NCBI GenBank assembly: GCA_023458215.1
Contig: JAEXAJ010000100.1
Coordinates: 1-31,736 of the forward strand
Direction: 5' to 3'
Length of the DNA stretch: 31,736 bases
Source of the DNA: Bacteroidota bacterium
Lineage (GTDB): Bacteria; Bacteroidota; Bacteroidia; Bacteroidales; Bacteroidaceae
Shown: piece after piece, positions 1-6,523 of the stretch
Numbering within the stretch: the first letter of the stretch is position 1
Layout of the letters: each line of letters starts with the position of its first letter
Translations under genes and position numbers: made by a program
Notes under the pieces: model-generated
The model's database searches: none
What the model was told of the DNA's origin: nothing
What the model saw: the letters and a program-made list of their open reading frames with translations, nothing else

Positions 1-33
1 TCATAGTATTAGATTTAAGGTTAACAAAAGATT

Positions 34-61
34 GGCTGTCTGGGATAGATAGCCTTTTTTT
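34..61 (+). terminator. Rho-independent terminator, probably bidirectional
   Basis: An 8-bp stem (GGCTGTCT at 34-41 with AGATAGCC at 47-54, one G-T wobble) encloses a 5-nt loop and is followed by seven T. It would end a rightward gene lying left of the window. On the minus strand the same hairpin lies just past the end of the leftward gene ending at 79 and is followed by a short T-rich stretch, so it may serve both directions. Confidence 0.75.
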
Positions 62-78
62 ATGCTCTAAAAGTACGT

Positions 79-516
79 TTAATGTCTTCCCCAAACTTGT
101 ACTGTTGCCTTTTTCAATTTGGGATGATTTCCGGGCCTTCTTTTCTCCGATTTATAATAAACAATCACCTGCTTAATGACGCGACGGTTTCCACGAAGAT
201 CGAGGTAGGGGGAGTTGGAACCCGCAGGAACCAATTGGTTAAAGTTTAAATCGTCAACAGAACCATTTGCATACTTCACCAAGACACGCATAAAATTGAC
301 GGGAGCCTTTTGTACATGAAAACGTATAGTGGTGAAAGTACCTTTATGACCGCAATCAATGACATCTTTGTCTATAAACAAGTCTACAGAACGCTCACCT
401 AATTTCTCCCAACGCCCCACTTGCTGGGCAAATAAGCTACTAGAACCGCCTATCAATAGCGTCATTACTAATGCAATAAGAGAGAACCGACTCAATCTTT
501 TAAAATCCTTTTTCAT
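79..516 (-). CDS. Small secreted protein of unknown function (DUF2541-like, tentative)
   Basis: Encodes about 145 residues. A basic start (MKKDFKR) and a hydrophobic segment ending near SSSLFAQQ form a Sec signal peptide, so the mature protein is probably periplasmic or on the surface. The mature part is short and looks beta-rich, with a conserved-looking block (LDLRGNRRVIKQVIVYY) followed by a basic C-terminus ending VQVWGRH. This resembles small exported proteins labelled DUF2541/YaaI-like, but that assignment is from memory and tentative. The start at MKKDFKR (516) is preferred over an in-frame ATG at 528 because it begins the basic region of the signal peptide directly. A -7-like element (CATTTTTG) lies at 551-558 on the minus strand, so the gene probably has its own promoter. 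No function is proposed. Confidence 0.7.
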   Translation of the reverse strand: MKKDFKRLSRFSLIALVMTLLIGGSSSLFAQQVGRWEKLGERSVDLFIDKDVIDCGHKGTFTTIRFHVQKAPVNFMRVLVKYANGSVDDLNFNQLVPAGSNSPYLDLRGNRRVIKQVIVYYKSEKRRPGNHPKLKKATVQVWGRH

Positions 517-550
517 AATAGAATACAATGTTTAGTTAGATATTTCAATG

Positions 551-558
551 CAAAAATG
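551..558 (-). promoter_or_regulatory. Weak Bacteroidota -7 element for the small secreted protein
   Basis: Read on the minus strand this is CATTTTTG followed by C, one mismatch from TAnnTTTG. It lies 35 nt upstream of the chosen start at 516. No clear -33 element was seen. Confidence 0.4.
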
Positions 559-587
559 AACCAATAAGTTCGATTTATATATATGGG

Positions 588-3071
588 TTAAGTATCTTTC
601 GGATAATACTTTTTCTTTTTAGTAAAAATAGGTATATGGAAACGCTGTATGGCTAATGCTCCATAAACTATCACTTGAATCCACATCACCAGCATTTGCG
701 GCCAGATATCGGCAAGGCTGGCTCCCATTGAATTGAGCTTCACGTAAGCCAGTACAGCCGGAGCTACAGGGAAAATGTAGTGCGCGGCTTGCCAATACCA
801 TGGCATCAGTTCGAGCGGATAGGAAACACCGGAGAGGAAGATATAACCTACCGAGAAGAAAGCGATCATCAGCAGTGGGGCTTCCGAGTCGGTGAACCAA
901 CGTGAAGCGGCAAGAGCGAAGAAACTGGTCCCCAATAGAAAAGGTATCATCATCGTTACAATGTTCCAACCATGACCGATATTGGGAATACTGAAGACGT
1001 ATGGCAATAATCCCAACAGGAACAGGGAGAATATCACGTATAGCATGACATATACAAATGTTCTTCCCGAAACGATGCGTATGGCATTCTTCCAGCTAAT
1101 ATTGCTTCTGTTTATCCTTTCGGCAAGGGGTGTTTCCCTTTTTCTTTCGGCTTCTTCTCCTGTCAACATGGCAATTACCATCAGCATGGTTTGGAAGATG
1201 ATGACAATCATTACGGCAGGAATAAGGTAGGAGCCATATCCTTCGGTGTAATTGTAGAGTGCTGTGCCCGATACTTGGATAGGTGCTGAGGAAGCTACGG
1301 CAAGCAATCCTTGCGGTGGCAGGAACACAGCACCTTCCATGCGGTGAGCGTCATTTACGGCAAGCATGACACGTGAGGCGGATTCCTGCAAACCTTTAAA
1401 ATTCAGAAAAGCATCCGTGGCGGCATAGAGGACAAATACCGACGTCTCGCCTCGTGCTACCCGTGCTTCGAAATCGGCAGGCAGGTAGAGGATACCTGCT
1501 ACATCACCCTGTTTCATCCATTGGCGGGCTTCAAGGATATTGGGCGTTTGTGCATAGACGGAGGTTTGCGGGGTGGCGTCCAGCAGACGGATATATTCAC
1601 GGCTGAGGGTGGAGTGGGAGAGGTCGACTACGGCGACGGGGGCTTTACGCACCAGATTGGGGGCATACATGTAGTTGTACAGTAAGCCGTAGAGGAAGAT
1701 TCCTCCTGCCAGCACCAGCAGGATGGCCGGGTTGGTAGCGATGGCTCGCCACTCTTGTCGGATGATGTTTGCTATTTTGATGTCTTCGGTTGGTGGGAAG
1801 GAGGTCGAAGGAGCTTCTTCCTCGATGTAGACCTCGGGAAGTGATTCTTCGCTTTGTTCGGAAGGACAAGGTTTGCAAATCCATCGTTTCAGCAAGGGCA
1901 GTGTCAGAAGCCCCACCATCAGGAAGACAAAAAGAATGGCTACCGATTGCCAAATATAAGCAAAGCCGGCATTGAAATAAATCATGGCTTGTGCGGCTTC
2001 CGTGAAATGCCGCACGGGGAAGAGGTAAGAAGCGGCATGCACCGGTGCGTACATCGCCGTAACGGGAAAGGTGACACCGGATAGAGTAGCCCCTAAGGAG
2101 CCTATCATAGATACTACACTGATAATATAGGCTATCTTCGGAAATAGGGAAAATATGAATACTGCCAGTGCTTGTGTGGCGATGATAAACAGTATCGTTA
2201 CTGCATTCATTGTCCACAAGCTGCCCTGAAACGGGATGTGTAGCGGTCCGAACAATACGTAGTTCGCCAAAATACCGATGAGTGAGAAGATGACGGTATA
2301 GGGTAGCAACTTTCCGACAACGGCGGTAAGGATATTGGCGTTGCGCAGGTCGCTACGGCTTTTGCCCGGGGGAATACTGATTTGCAGCCACTCGCGGGCC
2401 GTACCGAACTTGATTTCACTACCGATAGCATAAACCGTTATCAGCAAGATGAGTATTTGAAACAGGACGAAGAAGAACGGCTGGCTCAGATACACGGAAT
2501 AGTCCATATCCGGGTTATAAAGCGGATGGGTACTGGCTTCTACGGGCAGAAGAAATGTCTGTATCTGCTCCTGACCTACGCCCAATGCCTCGGCTTGCAC
2601 CACAATGGGGGAGAGCGCAACGGCGGCAAGGGTGTTTTCGAAAGCCGCCATCAGTTCGCTACCCACGGAGAGAAGGGCGTAGTGGTAGTAATAGGTAAGG
2701 GTAGCTGCTCCGGGCGCATTGCTATCTGCCGAACCGCCAAGACCACCCGTTACTGCCTTCTGTTCGAATTGTGGTGGGATGGATAGGTAACCGTATATCT
2801 TCTTCTGCTGCAATGCCCGGCGGGCGGAGGCTTCATCGGTGAAGTGTTCCGTGACACGGAAGGTGGGCGCAGCAGAGATGCGGCGGGATATGTTGCGCGA
2901 AGTAACTGTATTATCCTGGTCGACAATGCCGATAGGAATGTTCTCCATTTGTCCGCTTCCGAAGATGGTGGCCATGAAGAATAGGCAGAATAAAGGCAGC
3001 ACAACACAAACACCGAGGTAGAGGCGGCGTGAGGTCATGCGGTGCCATTCGCGAAGTAAGATGTTGTACAT
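588..3071 (-). CDS. Fused double ABC-2 type permease of a drug/compound exporter
   Basis: The 827-residue protein is two ABC-2 type permeases (YhhJ/YbhS-YbhR-like) joined end to end. Each half starts with a cytoplasmic REW or QEW segment, one membrane helix (about residues 18-40 and 447-468), a large extracytoplasmic domain (IGIVDQDN in the first, VAVVDLSH in the second), and then a cluster of about five helices. A charged acidic linker near residues 400-430 joins the halves. Such permeases export hydrophobic compounds with a periplasmic adaptor and a TolC-type outer-membrane channel, which are the two genes just upstream. The gene is therefore the last of a leftward tolC-hlyD-permease operon, with a repeat element filling the 117-nt gap to the adaptor gene. 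No nucleotide-binding subunit is encoded nearby. The substrate cannot be read from sequence. Confidence 0.88.
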   Translation of the reverse strand: MYNILLREWHRMTSRRLYLGVCVVLPLFCLFFMATIFGSGQMENIPIGIVDQDNTVTSRNISRRISAAPTFRVTEHFTDEASARRALQQKKIYGYLSIPPQFEQKAVTGGLGGSADSNAPGAATLTYYYHYALLSVGSELMAAFENTLAAVALSPIVVQAEALGVGQEQIQTFLLPVEASTHPLYNPDMDYSVYLSQPFFFVLFQILILLITVYAIGSEIKFGTAREWLQISIPPGKSRSDLRNANILTAVVGKLLPYTVIFSLIGILANYVLFGPLHIPFQGSLWTMNAVTILFIIATQALAVFIFSLFPKIAYIISVVSMIGSLGATLSGVTFPVTAMYAPVHAASYLFPVRHFTEAAQAMIYFNAGFAYIWQSVAILFVFLMVGLLTLPLLKRWICKPCPSEQSEESLPEVYIEEEAPSTSFPPTEDIKIANIIRQEWRAIATNPAILLVLAGGIFLYGLLYNYMYAPNLVRKAPVAVVDLSHSTLSREYIRLLDATPQTSVYAQTPNILEARQWMKQGDVAGILYLPADFEARVARGETSVFVLYAATDAFLNFKGLQESASRVMLAVNDAHRMEGAVFLPPQGLLAVASSAPIQVSGTALYNYTEGYGSYLIPAVMIVIIFQTMLMVIAMLTGEEAERKRETPLAERINRSNISWKNAIRIVSGRTFVYVMLYVIFSLFLLGLLPYVFSIPNIGHGWNIVTMMIPFLLGTSFFALAASRWFTDSEAPLLMIAFFSVGYIFLSGVSYPLELMPWYWQAAHYIFPVAPAVLAYVKLNSMGASLADIWPQMLVMWIQVIVYGALAIQRFHIPIFTKKKKYYPKDT

Positions 3072-3081
3072 AATTGAGTTG

Positions 3082-3208
3082 TTATAAGTTATTAGTCATT
3101 TAGTTATAAGTTATAAGTTATAAGTTATTTGCTTGTGATTCCCTGCGGAATGATAGCGCAGCCCAATCACAAGCAAATCACTAATCACTTATAACTTATC
3201 ACTATTTA
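3082..3208. repeat. Repeat element copy 1: conserved hairpin core with TTATAAG-type arms
   Basis: Tandem copies of TTATAAGTTA (about 3101-3126) lead into a perfect 14-bp inverted repeat (ATTTGCTTGTGATT at 3127-3140 with its complement at 3165-3178). The inverted repeat encloses a core with a CTGCG/CGCAG hairpin. The right arm (3187-3205) again contains TTATAACTTA, complementary to the left arm. The core at 3144-3167 matches the core of the element inside cobQ (10148-10171) at 21 of 24 positions. The right arm overlaps the last codons and the stop codon of the adaptor gene at 3189. Confidence 0.8.
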
Positions 3209-4181
3209 TCAGTACTGACATCCCCGGCCGTAACCCCTCTACCCCTTGCGTGGGCCGTGCGTGTATTTCAAACGTCTGCATATCATAACTGCCCGTCTGC
3301 TTTGTTGACTTCCAAGTGGCGAAACTGCCCAACGGGCTGATATAGTAGATGCGGAACTCTATATCTTTCTTGCCGATAGCGGGGACATCGGCTTTAAATG
3401 TTTCTCCCATCTTGAATTGCGGCATCAGGTCTTCACGAACATTCAGCACAACGTGTGCGTCACTCATCACGATAAGGCTCATGATCGGGGTACCCGGAGC
3501 GACGAGTTCCCCACGTTTCGGGAAGATGGTGGCTATCTGCCCGTCTTCGGGTGCGGTTAGTCGGGAGTCGACCAGCAGGGCGGAAACTTCGTCCACGGTA
3601 CTGCGGGCGGCATCTACCAGGCTGCGGGCGGAGGCACGGTCTTCACGCTGGGCGCCGTCTACGGCCATTTGGTATTGTTCGTAGGCGGCACGTTCGGCGG
3701 CTTGGGCGGCTTTGTACATGGCTTCTACCTCGTCTTTACGCTGGGAGGTGACGACGCTGTCTTTGTAAAGGGCGAGAATACGTTGATAGGTTGTTTTCGC
3801 AAGGGTCAGATCGCTTTGGGTCTTGTTCCAAAGCTGTTGGGCGGTGGCGATGATCTGGCGTCGGGTGCCGGCGTCTATCTTCTTGTTTTGCTCTTGGGCT
3901 ACTTGTTCAAGGGCGTTTACCTGCCGATATTTGGCTTCGATGGTGGGGCTGTTGATGACGACGAGTGTATCGCCTGCCCGTACCCAATCGCCCTCACGGA
4001 CGAGGAATGAGTCGATACGACCGGGCAGTTTGCCGCTGATACGTATTTCGGTGGCTTCTACCTGACCTTGCAGTATCAGGGGTTGTTGGCGCATGAGTAT
4101 CATGCCGATGGCTGATACTGCAACAGTGGCAATCAGAATGAGGATGAATGCGATGCTGATGGTTTTATTATTGATCTTCAT
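3189..4181 (-). CDS. HlyD-family periplasmic adaptor (membrane fusion protein)
   Basis: The 330-residue adaptor has an N-terminal membrane anchor (about residues 7-29) and then a biotinyl-lipoyl-like half motif (SGKLPGRIDSFLVREGDWV, about 49-67, with VINSPTIEAKY). A coiled-coil hairpin rich in Ala, Gln, Lys and Glu (about 80-205) and a beta-barrel region carrying the second lipoyl half (LTAPEDGQIATIFPKRGELV) follow. It would link the fused permease to the outer-membrane channel. Its start lies 9 nt past the tolC-type stop, so the two are certainly co-transcribed. The final codons (for Ser-Asp-Lys-Leu and stop) coincide with the right arm of the repeat element at 3082-3208, so the natural C-terminus may have been remodelled by that element. 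Confidence 0.9.
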   Translation of the reverse strand: MKINNKTISIAFILILIATVAVSAIGMILMRQQPLILQGQVEATEIRISGKLPGRIDSFLVREGDWVRAGDTLVVINSPTIEAKYRQVNALEQVAQEQNKKIDAGTRRQIIATAQQLWNKTQSDLTLAKTTYQRILALYKDSVVTSQRKDEVEAMYKAAQAAERAAYEQYQMAVDGAQREDRASARSLVDAARSTVDEVSALLVDSRLTAPEDGQIATIFPKRGELVAPGTPIMSLIVMSDAHVVLNVREDLMPQFKMGETFKADVPAIGKKDIEFRIYYISPLGSFATWKSTKQTGSYDMQTFEIHARPTQGVEGLRPGMSVLINSDKL

Positions 4182-4190
4182 ATTAGTAAG

Positions 4191-5621
4191 TTATTTGATA
4201 TATTGTTCGAAGTGTTGGGGCGTGCCGCAGATGGCCAGGAGGTTCATCAATGCCACATCGTATTCGTAATAGGCAGCAAGTTTAGCTACGCGGACGGTGG
4301 CCAGCATGGTTTCGGCGTCTACTACTTCGGTGCTGGTGGCCATGCCTTCGGCGAATGATTTCTTGCGGATGCGCACCAGTTCTTCACTTAGTTCGACGGT
4401 GGAGTTGAGGGCACGAACGTTGTCTTGCGCTTTTTGCAGTTGGGTGTAGAGTTTGTCTATTCCTACACTCAAATCCTCGCGGGCTTTTTCTTGTCCAAGT
4501 GCTAGAGTCTGTTGTGCCAGTTTTGACTGACGGATGCGGCGTTCACGAGCCAGACCGTCGAAGAGGTTCCAAGTGAAGCCTATGCCTACCATGGTACGGG
4601 GCACGAGGTTGCTTTGTATGCCGTGGGCGTAGAGCGTCTGTTTGCCAAATAGGGCGATGTCGGGCAGATAACCGCTTTGGTCGATGCGGAGTTGCTGACG
4701 GGCGATGTCGGATTGCAGTTGCAGTTGGTTCACTACATAGTTTTCCGTGCGCATGGTATGCAGGAATTCTTCTTTGGCAGGAAGTATGGGGTTGATGAAG
4801 AGGGGGGAAGTGGGTTGTATATTGCTGCTATCTTTCAGATTGAGCAGGGTGCGGAGGGCGCTTTGCAGGACGGTTACTTCCCGTTGTGCGGCTTCAAGAG
4901 AGCGGCGGGCTTCGTCCATGTTGACTTGGGCGAAGAGGCGTCCGGCTTTGTCTATCATGCCTTGGGCTTCCAGTTTGAGGGCATTCTCGTAATGCTGCTT
5001 GAGGCTGTTGTAAGTCTCCTGTCTTACGCCCACTACTTCCCCGGCCAAGCGTAGTCCGAAGTAACTTTCGGCAAGCAGGGTGCGTTGAGTGGCGTCGGTC
5101 TGCTCACGGTTTTCGCGGGCAAGGTCGATCATCGTGTTGCCTATCTTGGAGGCGCGAATACGTTTGCCGCCGGAGAAGACGATCCATTCGGCAGTCAGAC
5201 CTACGGAGGTCAGGTTGCGGGGGGCGAGGGGGAAGATGAGGGTGTTGGTTCCTATTTGGTCGAGGAGGCCCGAGATGAATTGATCGTCGGGCAAGATGTT
5301 GTGTACGAAGTCTTTGGCAGGATCGGTGAATTGAGAAAGAGGTTGCTTCACTTCTATCTTCTCGGACATGTGTACAAAAGTTCCGGCTCCTTGCAAACTT
5401 GGGTACCAAAGAGCGTTCAGTTTGTCGCGTTCGGCACGGGCGGTTTCGATGGCTTTGTCGGCTATTTGCAAGCTACGGTTGCCGTGCTGCATGTGTTGCA
5501 GGGCTTGGCCGAAGCTGAGGGGGAGGGTGGTGTTCTGCTCTTGGGCCATCGTTCTTGCGGGGGCGATGGGCAGGGTGAGGGCGGCGACGAGCAGGAGTCT
5601 CCGACATAAAATAGAGTTCAT
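4191..5621 (-). CDS. TolC-family outer-membrane efflux channel
   Basis: The 476-residue protein has a Sec signal peptide (about residues 1-26, ending near RTMAQ). Two TolC/OEP repeats follow, rich in long amphipathic helices with regularly spaced Ala, Gln, Leu and Arg. Typical elements are LSFGQALQHMQHGNRSLQIA at the start of the mature part, SYFGLRLAGEVV in the first half, and MVGIGFTWNLFDG near residue 355. It is the outer-membrane exit duct of the tripartite exporter and the first gene of the leftward operon. Upstream lies a hairpin terminator (5690-5741), so it probably has its own promoter, although no clear TAnnTTTG was found. The 16 nt at 5641-5656 form a GTTAC/GTAAC palindrome that could be an operator, with weak support. 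Confidence 0.9.
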   Translation of the reverse strand: MNSILCRRLLLVAALTLPIAPARTMAQEQNTTLPLSFGQALQHMQHGNRSLQIADKAIETARAERDKLNALWYPSLQGAGTFVHMSEKIEVKQPLSQFTDPAKDFVHNILPDDQFISGLLDQIGTNTLIFPLAPRNLTSVGLTAEWIVFSGGKRIRASKIGNTMIDLARENREQTDATQRTLLAESYFGLRLAGEVVGVRQETYNSLKQHYENALKLEAQGMIDKAGRLFAQVNMDEARRSLEAAQREVTVLQSALRTLLNLKDSSNIQPTSPLFINPILPAKEEFLHTMRTENYVVNQLQLQSDIARQQLRIDQSGYLPDIALFGKQTLYAHGIQSNLVPRTMVGIGFTWNLFDGLARERRIRQSKLAQQTLALGQEKAREDLSVGIDKLYTQLQKAQDNVRALNSTVELSEELVRIRKKSFAEGMATSTEVVDAETMLATVRVAKLAAYYEYDVALMNLLAICGTPQHFEQYIK

Positions 5622-5689
5622 ACGTTCGTTCGGTTTAGGGGTTACGGGGGTGTAACAAGTGAGGGGAGTGATTTGTTTACGAACGGGGA

Positions 5690-5741
5690 AAAAGTGATCG
5701 CCCCTGTCCGGAGGAACGTATTCCGCACGGGCAGGGGCGAT
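5690..5741 (-). terminator. Rho-independent terminator after the HU-like gene
   Basis: ATCGCCCCTG at 5697-5706 pairs with CAGGGGCGAT at 5732-5741. The inner part (GGAA/TTCC) can extend the hairpin. On the minus strand the stem is followed by CACTTTTTCC, which gives a short T tract. It separates the HU-like gene from the efflux operon. Confidence 0.7.
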
Positions 5742-5777
5742 GGGGGGATTGGGGCAGGGAGGGGATGTCCTTGCTTT

Positions 5778-6245
5778 TTATCCTAACGGATTGTCATTCT
5801 CGTCGCCGGAACCTCCGCCGCTCGGGGTGTTGCTATCGGTTGTCCCGCCTCCCCAGCGTGTCCAGCGCACGTTTTCGGGGGCAAGGGCGCGGGTGGTGGT
5901 GGAGCGTCCGGTGGAGAAGTGGGTTTCGGGGGTGAAGCGTATGCGGGTGTGTTCCACGTCTTCGGAGGTTACTTCCTTGGCAGTGGACTGTCCGCCTTTT
6001 TTAGCGGCGATGGTGTAGCGGAAGAAGCCTACGTCTTGCAGGTGCACGCTGCGTCCGGCGTTCATGCCGCGGGACATCACCGAGGGGAGGGAGGCGAGCA
6101 CCGCCACGATGTCGGCTTTGCTCACGGTGGAGATCTCGGCGATTTGGGCGGCGAGTTCGTCTGTTTCTACGGGTTCATCTACTAGTATTGCCGTGGGGTA
6201 ATACTTTTGGTTTGATTTGAGTTTGGTAGGTTTAAAAAAAGCCAT
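5778..6245 (-). CDS. HU-like DNA-binding protein of the Bacteroidota HU-HIG type
   Basis: The 155-residue protein has an HU/IHF-like N-terminal two thirds. An ETDELAAQIAEISTVSKADI helical segment (about 28-47) is followed by a helix with VLASLPSVMSRGMNAGRSVHL and then the beta-arm region starting DVGFFRY (about 72-78). The basic DNA-contacting stretch KKGGQST comes near residues 82-88. The C-terminus is a low-complexity Gly/Ser/Asp tail (GGGTTDSNTPSGGGSGDEND). This is the long Bacteroidota HU variant rather than the 90-residue canonical HU. Such proteins are nucleoid or regulatory DNA binders; the exact role here is unknown. The gene is monocistronic: promoter at 6402-6409, a leader of about 150 nt with a 22-bp tandem repeat, and a terminator at 5690-5741. 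The leader repeat is a candidate self-binding site (inference). Confidence 0.85.
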   Translation of the reverse strand: MAFFKPTKLKSNQKYYPTAILVDEPVETDELAAQIAEISTVSKADIVAVLASLPSVMSRGMNAGRSVHLQDVGFFRYTIAAKKGGQSTAKEVTSEDVEHTRIRFTPETHFSTGRSTTTRALAPENVRWTRWGGGTTDSNTPSGGGSGDENDNPLG

Positions 6246-6305
6246 GATAATAAATGTTTAAATGATTAATAGATAATATCACGGGACGGCGGTGAGATGT
6301 GGAGG

Positions 6306-6367
6306 AAGTGGCGGTTAGTGCCCCACTAAGTGGCGGTTTGTTGCCCACTATGTGGCGGTTTGTCCGG
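6306..6367. repeat. 22-bp tandem repeat (about 2.8 units) with palindromic centres
   Basis: Units at 6306-6327, 6328-6349 and 6350-6367 each begin AAGTGGCGGTT or ATGTGGCGGTT. The first two end in CCACT, so the unit junctions create near-palindromes: CCACTAAGTGG, and CCACTATGTGG with mismatched centre. The array lies in the leader of the HU-like gene, between its promoter and start codon. The regular spacing of two helical turns suggests a protein-binding array. Confidence 0.8.
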
Positions 6368-6401
6368 AATGCCCTACAAGTGCTTGTCGGCGAGTGTGGC
6401 G

Positions 6402-6409
6402 CAAAGGTA
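6402..6409 (-). promoter_or_regulatory. Bacteroidota -7 promoter element for the HU-like gene
   Basis: On the minus strand TACCTTTG is followed by CG, a perfect TAnnTTTG. It predicts a transcript start near 6395 and therefore a leader of about 150 nt containing the 22-bp repeat array. Confidence 0.65.
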
Positions 6410-6467
6410 ATACTTTTTTACGTAGATGGAAAAGGAAAAGGGGATTTTTTTACAGGGATGAAAAGAA

Positions 6468-6508
6468 ATTCGCCACAGAGGCGCCGGGGGGAAGGCTCTG
6501 TGGCGAAT
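6468..6508 (-). terminator. Terminator after the fimbrillin/GLUG lipoprotein gene
   Basis: A perfect 13-bp stem (ATTCGCCACAGAG at 6468-6480 with CTCTGTGGCGAAT at 6496-6508) encloses a 15-nt GC-rich loop. On the minus strand it is followed by TTCTTTTC. It lies just after the stop codon at 6524. Confidence 0.75.
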
Positions 6509-6523
6509 ATTAGAGGTTGGAGG

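Noticed and set aside
3101..3130. Short TTATAAGTTA tandem repeats as a CRISPR-like array
   Set aside because: There are no spacers and the units are 7-10 bp. They are the arm of a palindromic repeat element and no cas genes are nearby.
5641..5656. GTTAC/GTAAC palindrome upstream of the tolC-type gene as an operator
   Set aside because: Five-bp arms are common by chance and no regulator gene is adjacent; noted only in the gene entry.
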